Of a stretch of 9,514 nucleotides of DNA, positions 1-6,114 are shown one piece after another. Source of the DNA: an uncultured Oscillospiraceae bacterium (GTDB taxonomy: Bacteria > Bacillota > Clostridia > Oscillospirales > Oscillospiraceae); assembly GCA_947624465.1 (NCBI GenBank), contig CANQKJ010000066.1:1-9514 (forward strand), written 5' to 3'. The position numbers and the translations under genes were made by a program. Position 1 is the stretch's first letter; each line of letters starts with the position of its first letter. The notes beneath the pieces were generated by a model. That model did not search any database. It worked only from the letters and a program-made list of their open reading frames with translations, and had not been told where the DNA came from.

Positions 1-1
1 C

Positions 2-385
2 GGGGCGGTAGGCCAGCACATCAACAAGACCTCCTCCGCCGTGCGGCTCATCCACCGGCCCACCGGCACGGTGGTGGAGTGCCAGCAGGAGCGCTCCCAG
101 TTCCAGAACCGGGAGAAGGCCATGCGGCTGCTGGCCTCCATCCTCTATGAGCGGGAGCAGGAGCGCATCCAGTCGGAGTACGGCGAGGCCCGCCGCAGCC
201 AGATCGGCACCGGTATGCGCAACGAGCGCATCCGCACCTATAACTTCCCCCAGGGGCGGGTCACCGACCACCGTATAGGATTGACCCTTTACAAGCTTGA
301 CAGCGTGATGGACGGCGGCCTGGACGAGATCATCGACGCCCTGGCAGCCGCCCGGCAGGCGGAGCAGCTGGCGGAGAGAGGCTGA
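2..385 (+). CDS. prfA: Peptide chain release factor 1 (RF1), C-terminal part, 5'-truncated by window edge
   Basis: RF1 recognises UAA and UAG stop codons on the ribosome and triggers hydrolysis of peptidyl-tRNA. The frame is open from base 2 to the TGA at 383-385, giving about 127 residues of a family that is usually near 355 aa; the N-terminal anticodon-mimic domain lies upstream of the window. Family signatures after the catalytic loop are [25 protein letters not shown] and the RF1-specific [18 protein letters not shown], which separates it from RF2. The C-terminus ([19 protein letters not shown]) is typical of Bacillota RF1. Oddity: the catalytic loop reads G-A-V-G-Q (bases 2-16), so the first Gly of the invariant GGQ appears as Val (GTA, 8-10). 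The HAD gene follows after 1 bp and its ribosome-binding site lies in the prfA 3' end, so the two are very likely co-transcribed. Confidence 0.95.
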   Translation, partial: GAVGQHINKTSSAVRLIHRPTGTVVECQQERSQFQNREKAMRLLASILYEREQERIQSEYGEARRSQIGTGMRNERIRTYNFPQGRVTDHRIGLTLYKLDSVMDGGLDEIIDALAAARQAEQLAERG

Positions 386-386
386 C

Positions 387-1037
387 ATGAAGTACACCCA
401 CGTGATATTCGACCTGGACGGCACCCTGCTGAACACCATCGACGACCTGACCGACGCGGGCAACCACGTCTGCGCCGCCCGGGGCTGGCCGGCCCACACG
501 GTGGCTGAATTCAAGCTGATGGTGGGCAACGGCATCCCCAAGCTGGTGGAGCGGTTTTCCCCGCCGGGGACGGACGGGGAGACCCTGGCCGCCGCCCTGG
601 CGGAGTTTTCCGCCTGGTACGCCGCCCACAGCGAGGACAGGACCGCCCCCTATCCCGGCGTGCCGGAGGCGCTGGCTTCGCTGAAGGGGGCGGGGGTCCG
701 CATGGCGGTGCTGTCCAATAAGGCGGACGCCATCGCGGGACCGCTGGTGGAGCGGTATTTCCCCGGCGTGTTCGAGGCCGTTCAGGGGGCCCTCCCCGGC
801 GTGCCCGCCAAGCCCGACCCCACTCTGCTGCATAAGCTGTTGGAGCGGCTGGGGGCCTCCCCGGAGACCACCCTGTTCGTAGGGGACAGCAATGTGGATG
901 TGCGCACCGGCAAAAACGGCGGTTTGCCCGTCTGCGGGGTCCTCTGGGGGTTCCGGGACCGGGCGGAGCTGGAGGAGGCCGGGGCGGACCGATTCGCCTG
1001 CACGGCGGAGGAACTGAGACAGATCATTTTAGGATAA
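387..1037 (+). CDS. HAD-superfamily hydrolase, phosphoglycolate phosphatase-like
   Basis: This is a 216-residue HAD subfamily IA phosphatase, probably cytosolic and acting on a small phosphorylated metabolite. Motif I is FDLDGT with nucleophile D9 and acid/base D11. Motif II is LSNK with S110. Motif III is the lysine of AKPDP (K142). Motif IV is GDSNVD with D167 and D171. Residues of about 17-85 form the helical C1 cap expected for phosphoglycolate phosphatase (Gph) and PpaX-like enzymes. The ATG at 387 is 1 bp after the prfA stop and is preceded by GGAGAGAGG, a usable Shine-Dalgarno. Length and motifs are complete. The substrate cannot be read from sequence: phosphoglycolate (repair of 2-phosphoglycolate from DNA damage) is the usual guess, and pyrophosphate (PpaX) is an alternative. 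Its place between prfA and a Sua5 gene suggests housekeeping expression. Confidence 0.88.
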   Translation: MKYTHVIFDLDGTLLNTIDDLTDAGNHVCAARGWPAHTVAEFKLMVGNGIPKLVERFSPPGTDGETLAAALAEFSAWYAAHSEDRTAPYPGVPEALASLKGAGVRMAVLSNKADAIAGPLVERYFPGVFEAVQGALPGVPAKPDPTLLHKLLERLGASPETTLFVGDSNVDVRTGKNGGLPVCGVLWGFRDRAELEEAGADRFACTAEELRQIILG

Positions 1038-1051
1038 GCAGGGACTTTGCG

Positions 1052-2065
1052 TTGAACACAAAACTTCTCACACAAAACGATATCGCGGAGGCCGCCGCCA
1101 TTTTGAAAAACGGCGGTCTGGTGGGCATCCCCACCGAGACGGTGTACGGCCTGGGGGCCAACGGCCTTGACCCGGAGGCAGTGGGCCGTATTTTCGCGGC
1201 CAAGGGCCGTCCCCAGGACAACCCGCTGATCCTGCACGTCCCCTCGGCGGACTGGCTGAGCCGCTGGTGCGTGGACGTGCCCGATAGGGCGTACCGGCTG
1301 GCGGAGCGGTTCTGGCCGGGGCCGCTGACCATGATCCTGCGTCGGGGCCCCGAGGTCCCCGACGTGGTGACCGCGGGTCTGGACACGGTGGGGATGCGCT
1401 GCCCGGATCACCCGGTGACACGGGCCATCATTCAGGCGGCGGGAGTGCCTGTGGCGGCGCCGTCGGGCAATACCTCCGGCCGGCCCAGCCCCACCACGGC
1501 GGCCCATATGCTGGAGGACATGGACGGGAAGATCGACGCCATCGTGGACGGCGGCCCCTGCGCCGTGGGGGTGGAGTCGGCCATCGTCGACCTGACTGTG
1601 GACCCGCCCCGGCTGCTGCGTCCCGGCGGGGTGACGCTGGAGCAGCTGCGGGAGGTCCTGGGCCAGGTGGAGGTGGACGCCGCCGTGGTCCGTCCCATGG
1701 GGGCGGGGGAGCGGCCCCGGGCTCCCGGCATGAAGTACCGGCACTACGCCCCCAGGGCCCCGGTGACGGTGGTGACGGGGGAGCCGGAAAACAGCGCCGC
1801 TTACATCGCCGCCCACGCCAATGAGGGGGACGGGGTCATCTGCTTCGACGAGTTCGCGGGGGGATTCCCCGGGAAAAGCGTGGAGCGGCTGGGTCCCGCC
1901 CAGGATAAGGGGGAGCAGGCCCGGCGGGTGTTCGACGCCCTGCGGGCCTTCGACAGCACCGCCGTTCCCGCCATTTGGGCCCAGTGCCCGGACCCCGTCG
2001 GCATCGGCCTGGCGGTGGCCAACCGGCTGAACAAGGCGGCGGGGTTCCACATCGTGGAGGCGTGA
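1052..2065 (+). CDS. tsaC: L-threonylcarbamoyladenylate synthase, Sua5 type
   Basis: It makes threonylcarbamoyl-AMP from threonine, bicarbonate and ATP, the first step of t6A37 modification of ANN-decoding tRNAs; the TsaD/TsaB/TsaE machinery then transfers the group. Residues of about 8-200 are the YrdC domain, with PTETVYGLGA (27-36), the K51-G-R53 pair of AAKGRPQDNPL, and APSGNTSGRPSPT near 137-149. The APGMKYRHYAP linker (near 224-234) and a further ~100 residues form the C-terminal Sua5 domain, so this is the two-domain Sua5/YwlC form (337 aa) rather than short TsaC. The start is a TTG at 1052, 14 bp after the HAD stop, with a weak CAGGGA 7 nt upstream. No in-frame ATG fits better without losing the conserved N-terminal helix. 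Weak start and site may keep expression low. coaE follows after 11 bp. Confidence 0.95.
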   Translation: MNTKLLTQNDIAEAAAILKNGGLVGIPTETVYGLGANGLDPEAVGRIFAAKGRPQDNPLILHVPSADWLSRWCVDVPDRAYRLAERFWPGPLTMILRRGPEVPDVVTAGLDTVGMRCPDHPVTRAIIQAAGVPVAAPSGNTSGRPSPTTAAHMLEDMDGKIDAIVDGGPCAVGVESAIVDLTVDPPRLLRPGGVTLEQLREVLGQVEVDAAVVRPMGAGERPRAPGMKYRHYAPRAPVTVVTGEPENSAAYIAAHANEGDGVICFDEFAGGFPGKSVERLGPAQDKGEQARRVFDALRAFDSTAVPAIWAQCPDPVGIGLAVANRLNKAAGFHIVEA

Positions 2066-2076
2066 GGAGGGACGCT

Positions 2077-2682
2077 ATGGTCGTCATCGGCATCACCGGC
2101 CCCACCGGGGCGGGGAAGACCACGGTTTTGAACGTGCTGGCCCAGTTCGGCGCGAAAATCGTGGACTGCGACGCGCTGTACCATAAAATGCTGGAACACG
2201 ACGAATCTATGCTGGGCGAACTGAAAATCCGGTTTGGAGACGGCATTTTTGGTGCGGATGGTACATTGCGCCGGAAGGCGTTAGGTGATATTGTGTTTGG
2301 GGATCCGCGCGCGCTGGCCGATTTGAACGCCATCACCCACCGGCACATTTTGCGGGAGCTGGACGCCCTCATCGCGAAGGCGAAAGAGGCGGGCCGCCCC
2401 GCCATCGCCCTGGACGCCATCGCCCTGATCGAGAGCGGGCTGGCGGACCGGTGCGATGTGACGGCGGCCGTCACCGCGGACGACGAACTGCGGGCGCGGC
2501 GCATCATGGACCGGGAGGGCATCCCGGAGGAGTACGCCCGCAAGCGGATCGCGGCCCAGAAGCCCTCCGCCTGGTTCGAGGAGCGGTGCGACCATACCCT
2601 CCGGAACGACGGCCCCAAAGCGGAGCTGGAGGAAAAGGCGCGGGCGCTGTTTTCAACGATCATTCCAAAGGAGGAATCGTGA
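2077..2682 (+). CDS. coaE: Dephospho-CoA kinase
   Basis: CoaE phosphorylates the 3'-hydroxyl of dephospho-CoA with ATP, the last step of coenzyme A synthesis. The 201-residue length fits the family. The Walker A loop is GPTGAGKTT (residues 8-16), followed by the acidic DCD (30-32) that matches the family's D-x-D after the first strand. Later come LDAIALIESGLADRCD (the family's D-x-P-L-L-x-E-S position, here less canonical), a lid region RRIMDREGIPEEYARKRIAAQ, and the CDHTLRNDG signature near the C-terminus. The start at ATG 2077 is chosen because GAGGAGGG ends 5 nt upstream and the P-loop sits at the usual distance from the N-terminus; an open frame upstream overlaps the Sua5 gene and is a shadow. 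Around 2200-2320 it uses codons such as TTA and GTA that are uncommon in its neighbours. The degenerate family motif lowers certainty only slightly. Confidence 0.92.
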   Translation: MVVIGITGPTGAGKTTVLNVLAQFGAKIVDCDALYHKMLEHDESMLGELKIRFGDGIFGADGTLRRKALGDIVFGDPRALADLNAITHRHILRELDALIAKAKEAGRPAIALDAIALIESGLADRCDVTAAVTADDELRARRIMDREGIPEEYARKRIAAQKPSAWFEERCDHTLRNDGPKAELEEKARALFSTIIPKEES

Positions 2683-2683
2683 T

Positions 2684-4087
2684 ATGGAAGAGAAAAAACC
2701 CGGCGAGGAGCTGAGAGGGCGCCTGCTGAACCAGAGGAAAAACGGCTGGGACGTGGTGGACGCGGCCACGGAGAAGGCCATTTTCGACTACTGCGACGGG
2801 TACATGGATTACCTGGACGCGGGCAAGACCGAGCGCACCTGCGTGGAGAACACCGTGGAGCTGGCCGAGGCCGCGGGCTTCGTTCCCTTTGAGCGGGGGA
2901 TGGACCTCCAGCCTGGGATGAAGGTCTACCGGGTGAACCGGGGCAGGGCGGTGGATCTGGCGGTGATCGGCTCCGCCCCCCTGGACCAGGGGGTCACCAT
3001 CTGCGCCGCCCACATCGACAACCCCCGGCTGGACCTGAAGCCCTCCCCCCTCTATGAGGACGGGGAGCTGGCCTTCCTCAAGACCCACTACTATGGAGGC
3101 CTGCGCAAGTACCAGTGGGTGACCATCCCCCTGGAGCTGCGGGGCGTGGTGGCCATGAAGGACGGCTCGGTGGTGAAGGTGTCCGTGGGCGCCGGGGAGA
3201 ACGACCCTCTGTTCACCATCACCGACCTGCTGCCTCACCTGGCTGCCGCCCAGAGCCAGAAAAAGCTGGCCGAGGCCATTCCCGCCGAGACGCTGAACCT
3301 GCTGGTGGGCAGCCGCCCCCTGAAGGACGACGAGGGCTCGGACCGGGTGAAGGTGGCCGTGATGAAGCTGCTGAACGAGCGCTACGGCATCACCGAGGCG
3401 GATTTTCTCTCCGCCGAGCTGGAGGCCGTCCCCGCCTTCAACGCCGCCGACATCGGCTTTGACCGCTCCCTCATCGGCGCCTACGGCCACGACGACCGGG
3501 TGTGCGGCTACGCCGCCTTCAAGGCCCTGCTGGACCTGCCCTCCACCCCGGTGCGCACCGCCGTGTGCGTGCTGGCCGACAAGGAGGAGATCGGCTCCGT
3601 GGGCGTGTCGGGTATGCAGTCCCGGTTCTTCGACACCTTTATGGAGGACCTGTGCGCCAGCCAGAACGTGCCCCTCCGGGTCTGTCTGGAGAAGTCCTTC
3701 TGCCTGTCCACCGACGTGACCATTGCCTACGACCCCGACTTCCCTGAGGTGTACGAGAAGAACAACTCCGCCCGGATCAACTACGGCGTGGGCATCTGCA
3801 AGTACACCGGCCGTGCCGGCAAGAGCGGCGCCTCCGACGCCGGGGCCGAGACGGTGGCCTACCTCCGCCGCCTGCTGGACGACCGGCAGGTCCTCTGGCA
3901 GATGTGCGAGCTGGGCAAGACCGACGTGGGCGGCGGCGGCACCGTGGCCCTCTATATGGCCAACCGGAACATCGACACCCTGGACGCCGGGGTGCCCGTG
4001 CTGTCCATGCACGCCCCCTTCGAGACGGTGGGCAAGCTGGACTGCTACATGATGTACGCGGCCTGCCGGACTGTGTACGAGGGATAA
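2684..4087 (+). CDS. apeA: M18-family metallo-aminopeptidase
   Basis: This 467-residue zinc aminopeptidase of family M18 (aspartyl aminopeptidase / aminopeptidase I) should remove N-terminal residues from peptides in the cytosol. Candidate metal and catalytic residues all appear in the expected order: H110-x-D112 in AAHIDNPRLD, D270/D271 in GAYGHDDRV, E301-E302 in ADKEEIGSVG, D344 in STDVTIAYDP, and H443 in SMHAPFETVG. The M18 C-terminal pattern KTDVGGGGT and KLDCYMMYAACRTVYEG is intact. No signal peptide or membrane segment is seen. The ATG at 2684 is 1 bp after the coaE stop and has a perfect AAAGGAGG (2667-2674) 9 nt upstream, inside the coaE 3' end, so translation is efficient and probably coupled to the operon. 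Exact residue preference (acidic versus broad) is not readable here. Confidence 0.93.
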   Translation: MEEKKPGEELRGRLLNQRKNGWDVVDAATEKAIFDYCDGYMDYLDAGKTERTCVENTVELAEAAGFVPFERGMDLQPGMKVYRVNRGRAVDLAVIGSAPLDQGVTICAAHIDNPRLDLKPSPLYEDGELAFLKTHYYGGLRKYQWVTIPLELRGVVAMKDGSVVKVSVGAGENDPLFTITDLLPHLAAAQSQKKLAEAIPAETLNLLVGSRPLKDDEGSDRVKVAVMKLLNERYGITEADFLSAELEAVPAFNAADIGFDRSLIGAYGHDDRVCGYAAFKALLDLPSTPVRTAVCVLADKEEIGSVGVSGMQSRFFDTFMEDLCASQNVPLRVCLEKSFCLSTDVTIAYDPDFPEVYEKNNSARINYGVGICKYTGRAGKSGASDAGAETVAYLRRLLDDRQVLWQMCELGKTDVGGGGTVALYMANRNIDTLDAGVPVLSMHAPFETVGKLDCYMMYAACRTVYEG

Positions 4088-4104
4088 AGCGGCGCATAGG
4101 ATCG

Positions 4105-4138
4105 GCCCTCTTTGGAGAAAATGACCTCCAAAGGGGGC
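4105..4138 (+). promoter_or_regulatory. Hairpin overlapping the tepA Shine-Dalgarno (attenuator or terminator)
   Basis: GCCCTCTTTGGAG (4105-4117) and CTCCAAAGGGGGC (4126-4138) pair over 13 bp with a single G-U and an 8-nt loop. The right arm contains AAAGGGGG (4130-4137), the only good ribosome-binding site for tepA, 7 nt before ATG 4145. Only three T residues follow, so as a terminator for the upstream operon it is weak. The arrangement can end transcription partially, or hide the tepA ribosome-binding site in read-through RNA. A second in-frame ATG (4121) lies in the loop, but its GGAG is too close to work well. Confidence 0.7.
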
Positions 4139-4144
4139 TTTGCC

Positions 4145-4876
4145 ATGACCGAGGACACCAGACCGTCCGAGACCACAGCCGAACAGGAGGGCGAAAACCG
4201 GGACGAGCGCCGCCAGGACATTATCGACATGGGTTCGTCCATCGTCCGCACCGGGGACGGGGTCATCCACACCCTGACCATCATCGGCCAAATCGAGGGC
4301 CACCAGGAGGCCCCCGCCGGCAGCAAGACCACCAAATACGAGCACGTGCTGCCCCTGCTCACCGCCGTGGAGGAGAGCGGGGAGGTGGACGGCCTGCTGA
4401 TTTTGCTCAACACCATGGGAGGCGACATCGAGGCGGGCCTCGCCATCGCGGAGCTGATCTCCGGCATGAAAACGCCCACCGTGTCCCTGGTCCTGGGGGG
4501 CGGCCACTCCATCGGGGTGCCGCTGGCCGTGGCGGCCCGGGAGTCCTTCATCGTGCCCTCCGGGGCCATGACCATCCATCCCGTGCGGCTCAACGGCCTG
4601 GTCATCGGCGTCAGCCAGACCTTCCACTACTTCGAGCGCATCCAGGACCGCATCTGCGACTTCGTGACCCGCAACAGCCGCATCAGCCGGGAGGACTTCG
4701 AGGGCCTCATGCTCAACACCGGCGAGATGGCCGCCGATGTGGGCAGCGTCATCTACGGGGAGGAGGCGGTGCGCCTGGGGCTTATCGACCACCTGGGGGG
4801 GCTGTCCGACGCGCTGGAATGCCTCCACCGCATGATGAAAGAGGACGGGGAGCGCCGGAAAACCGAATCACAGTGA
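4145..4876 (+). CDS. tepA: ClpP-fold serine protease-like protein, TepA (translocation-enhancing protein) family
   Basis: TepA is a cytosolic ClpP/crotonase-fold protein; in Bacillus subtilis it is reported to aid processing or translocation of secreted pre-proteins. The 243-residue product shows the fold in order: LILLNTMGGDIEAGLAIAEL (near 85-104), SLVLGGGHSIGVPLA with the likely nucleophile S112, TIHPVRLNGLVIGVSQTF with likely catalytic H135, and a C-terminal EEAVRLGLIDHLGG typical of family ends. The first ~30 residues are charged and unlike ClpP. It lacks ClpP's classical G-x-S-A-S-M-G, so it is the TepA/YmfB branch rather than ClpP itself. I chose ATG 4145 because AAAGGGGG lies 7 nt upstream; in-frame TTG 4112 and ATG 4121 have poorer sites. 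It is 57 bp after the peptidase stop, behind a hairpin, so it may be read through or expressed on its own. Confidence 0.9.
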   Translation: MTEDTRPSETTAEQEGENRDERRQDIIDMGSSIVRTGDGVIHTLTIIGQIEGHQEAPAGSKTTKYEHVLPLLTAVEESGEVDGLLILLNTMGGDIEAGLAIAELISGMKTPTVSLVLGGGHSIGVPLAVAARESFIVPSGAMTIHPVRLNGLVIGVSQTFHYFERIQDRICDFVTRNSRISREDFEGLMLNTGEMAADVGSVIYGEEAVRLGLIDHLGGLSDALECLHRMMKEDGERRKTESQ

Positions 4877-4880
4877 CAAC

Positions 4881-4909
4881 AGCCGCTCCGGGGGACCGGG
4901 GCGGTTTTT
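4881..4909 (+). terminator. Intrinsic terminator after tepA
   Basis: CCGCTCCGG (4883-4891) pairs with CCGGGGCGG (4896-4904) over 9 bp (one G-U) around a GGGA tetraloop, followed directly by TTTTT (4905-4909). It begins 6 bp after the tepA stop codon and closes the housekeeping run. Confidence 0.9.
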
Positions 4910-4929
4910 CATGCCCCAAAAAATTTATC

Positions 4930-4982
4930 AAAATTAAATTTATATCTTGACTTTAATAAAATTGAGGTTTATATTTAATTTT
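4930..4982. repeat. Inverted repeat bracketing the DUF2089-like promoter (possible operator)
   Basis: AAAATTAAAT (4930-4939) recurs as the exact reverse complement ATTTAATTTT (4973-4982), with 33 bp between the arms. One arm sits just upstream of the -35 and the other overlaps the -10 and likely start of transcription, the usual places for a repressor to act by looping or cooperative binding. The region is so AT-rich that chance symmetry is possible. The TTAAAT half-site resembles the operators of the nearby ArsR gene. Confidence 0.45.
4947..4975 (+). promoter_or_regulatory. Sigma-A type promoter of the DUF2089-like operon
   Basis: TTGACT (4947-4952) and TATATT (4970-4975) are separated by exactly 17 bp in a strongly AT-rich stretch (about 4915-4990) within otherwise GC-rich DNA. 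The DUF2089-like gene starts about 30 bp downstream of the -10. Together with the terminator just upstream this marks an independent transcription unit. Confidence 0.8.
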
Positions 4983-5004
4983 GTAAAAGAAAGGGGGCGG
5001 ACCG

Positions 5005-5307
5005 ATGCCCATCGAGATGCTGCCCGGCTGGATGGCCGGGCTGGAGGAGGAGGACGTGGCCTTTATCCGGCGGTTCCTGCTGGCCTCCGGGTCGCTGAAG
5101 GAGATGGCGGCGCAGTACGGGGTGTCCTACCCCACAGTGCGGCTGCGGCTGGACCGGCTGATCCAGAAGATACGGCTCAGCGAGGCCGCCGACCAGGACC
5201 CCTATGTGGCGCTGGTAAAGCGGCTGGCCATGGATGACAAGCTGGACTTCGACACCGCCAAGCTGCTCATCGGGGCCTATCGCAAACAGAAAAAGGAGGA
5301 GCTGTAA
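5005..5307 (+). CDS. DUF2089-like helix-turn-helix protein lacking the zinc ribbon
   Basis: This 100-residue protein has an HTH at about residues 28-57, SGSLKEMAAQYGVSYPTVRL, which closely resembles the DUF2089 pattern in which a sigma-like helix pair reads 'GNLKEV...GISYPTVR'. Family members usually start with a CxxC zinc ribbon; here it is absent (there is no cysteine at all), and the protein begins with MPIEMLPGWMAGLEEEDVAF. The C-terminal ~35 residues (DPYVALVKRLAMDDKLDFDTAKLLIGAY) look like a short helical tail of the SHOCT-like kind. No membrane segment is present. AAAGGGGG lies upstream of ATG 5005. It is the first gene of a three-gene unit and overlaps the next gene's ribosome-binding site, so it is probably the regulator of the two membrane proteins that follow. 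DNA binding is inferred from the HTH; target and signal are unknown. Confidence 0.82.
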   Translation: MPIEMLPGWMAGLEEEDVAFIRRFLLASGSLKEMAAQYGVSYPTVRLRLDRLIQKIRLSEAADQDPYVALVKRLAMDDKLDFDTAKLLIGAYRKQKKEEL

Positions 5308-5308
5308 A

Positions 5309-5644
5309 ATGACGTCTTATGTTAATGTGTTTATTTTATATGTGATCATCGGCATCCCGGTGTGCGTGGGGCTGTGTTTCTTGCAGCGCTGGCTGTCCAG
5401 GATGGACAGGCGCTGGCCGGGGATGATCCTGCCGGTGATGGCCTTTGCGTTGTCGGTGGTCTTTGTGCTGGTGACCACCTCCTGGGACCCGCTGGGATAC
5501 CGTATCGAGCTGGTCGGCACGTTTTTAGAGTTGGCGGGGAAGTTCCTGGCCGCCAACATCCCCACGCTGATTTTTCTGGTCATCTACTTCCTCTGCCGCC
5601 GGAAGAGGGAGGAGCGGACCAAGATGGACTTGAAGGACCTGTAA
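5309..5644 (+). CDS. Small three-TM membrane protein, paralogue A (unknown function)
   Basis: I do not recognise a named family. The 111-residue product has three hydrophobic segments at about 7-25, 37-56 and 78-97, with a basic linker between the first two (RWLSRMDRRW) and a charged cytosolic tail RRKREERTKMDLKDL. By the positive-inside rule the tail is probably cytosolic. It is clearly related to the next gene: shared features are F-L-x-R/S near a R-R/S-R-W-P-G motif, the ANIPTLIFLVIYF segment and the RTKM..DL end. The start ATG 5309 is 1 bp after the DUF2089-like stop, with AAAAGGAGGA (5291-5300) 8 nt upstream; an earlier in-frame start would overlap that gene and lacks a site. It is likely co-expressed with the HTH gene and could be its membrane partner, which is inference. 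Confidence 0.8.
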   Translation: MTSYVNVFILYVIIGIPVCVGLCFLQRWLSRMDRRWPGMILPVMAFALSVVFVLVTTSWDPLGYRIELVGTFLELAGKFLAANIPTLIFLVIYFLCRRKREERTKMDLKDL

Positions 5645-5658
5645 AAGGAGGAACGGTC

Positions 5659-5976
5659 ATGTTCATCCCGGTAAGAATCATCTTGACATTGCTGTTCCTG
5701 GCGGGCATCCTGGTGCTGCAATTCTTCCTCTCCCGGGCCAGGAGCCGCTGGCCTGGACTGGTACTGCCCATCCTCTCGTTCCTGTTTTCCCTGCTGTATC
5801 CCCTCAACATGATGGCGCCCCAGGAGGGGGTGACCGCTGGCTTTGTGGTCCAGATGATCGTCGTCTGGCTCCTTGCCAACGTCCCCACGCTGATTTTGCT
5901 GGCCGTCTACTTCACGGTGCGCAGCAGGAGGCGGAACAGCTCCGAGTTGGACCGGACAAAGATCGAGGACCTGTGA
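5659..5976 (+). CDS. Small three-TM membrane protein, paralogue B (unknown function)
   Basis: The 105-residue product has hydrophobic segments at about 6-24, 31-50 and 60-87, the last broken by ANVPT, and ends with a charged tail RSRRRNSSELDRTKIEDL. Similarity to the preceding gene covers the R-S-R-W-P-G junction, the third segment (LANVPTLILLAVYF) and the RTK..DL terminus; the DNA for the third segment shares a 16-base identical run (5559-5574 and 5882-5897), so this looks like a tandem duplication. AAAAGGAGGAA lies 5 nt upstream of ATG 5659 and overlaps the previous stop codon. It is the last gene of the unit and a hairpin terminator follows 4 bp after the stop. Function is unknown; possibilities are a small envelope-stress membrane protein or a signalling partner of the HTH protein, neither shown by the sequence. 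Confidence 0.8.
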   Translation: MFIPVRIILTLLFLAGILVLQFFLSRARSRWPGLVLPILSFLFSLLYPLNMMAPQEGVTAGFVVQMIVVWLLANVPTLILLAVYFTVRSRRRNSSELDRTKIEDL

Positions 5977-5980
5977 GCGG

Positions 5981-6009
5981 GGCCCCGGCGGACAGCCGCC
6001 GGGGCCTTT
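5981..6009 (+). terminator. Intrinsic terminator of the DUF2089-like operon
   Basis: GGCCCCGGCGG (5981-5991) and CCGCCGGGGCC (5996-6006) form a perfect 11-bp stem with an ACAG loop, followed by only TTTC. The strong stem begins 4 bp after the stop codon of the second small membrane protein. The short T run makes efficiency uncertain. Confidence 0.8.
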
Positions 6010-6020
6010 CCATACCTTAT

Positions 6021-6040
6021 ATTTAACCAACAGGTTAAAT
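6021..6040. promoter_or_regulatory. Upstream operator of the ArsR/SdpR-like repressor
   Basis: ATTTAACCAACAGGTTAAAT is a perfect palindrome with 8-bp arms and a 4-bp spacer, ending 5 bp before the -35. A near-identical copy lies at 6077-6096. Paired palindromes around a promoter are typical of autorepressed ArsR-family genes. Confidence 0.8.
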
Positions 6041-6045
6041 TTTTC

Positions 6046-6074
6046 TTGACAGCCCTGCCTGGATATGTTACACT
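6046..6074 (+). promoter_or_regulatory. Promoter of the sdpRI-like operon
   Basis: TTGACA (6046-6051), a consensus -35, is followed after exactly 17 bp by TACACT (6069-6074). Transcription would start near 6081, inside the downstream operator. The gene start is 41 bp beyond the -10. Confidence 0.88.
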
Positions 6075-6076
6075 AT

Positions 6077-6096
6077 ATTTAACAAAACGGTTAAAT
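6077..6096. promoter_or_regulatory. Downstream operator overlapping the sdpRI-like transcription start
   Basis: ATTTAACAAAACGGTTAAAT matches the upstream operator at most positions, with the same 8-4-8 layout and one mismatch between arms. The centres of the two operators are 56 bp apart. Binding here would block RNA polymerase directly. Confidence 0.78.
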
Positions 6097-6114
6097 AAAA
6101 GGGGAGAGGACGCC

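Noticed and set aside
782..2050. 422-codon open frame on the minus strand opposite the HAD and Sua5 genes
   Set aside because: The product has no recognisable domain and is rich in R, P, G and H; the opposite strand carries intact family motifs.
2200..2330. Patch of lower GC and rarer codons inside coaE
   Set aside because: The frame and family pattern run through it without break and the stretch is short; local variation is a sufficient explanation.
2660..4828. 722-codon open frame on the minus strand across the peptidase and tepA
   Set aside because: It is antisense to two clearly conserved genes, its product is low-complexity and rich in H, G, V and L, and such long antisense frames are common in GC-rich DNA.
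4921..4990. AT-rich stretch as a possible origin or attachment site
   Set aside because: There are no DnaA-box clusters, tRNA or integrase; a promoter with an operator explains it.
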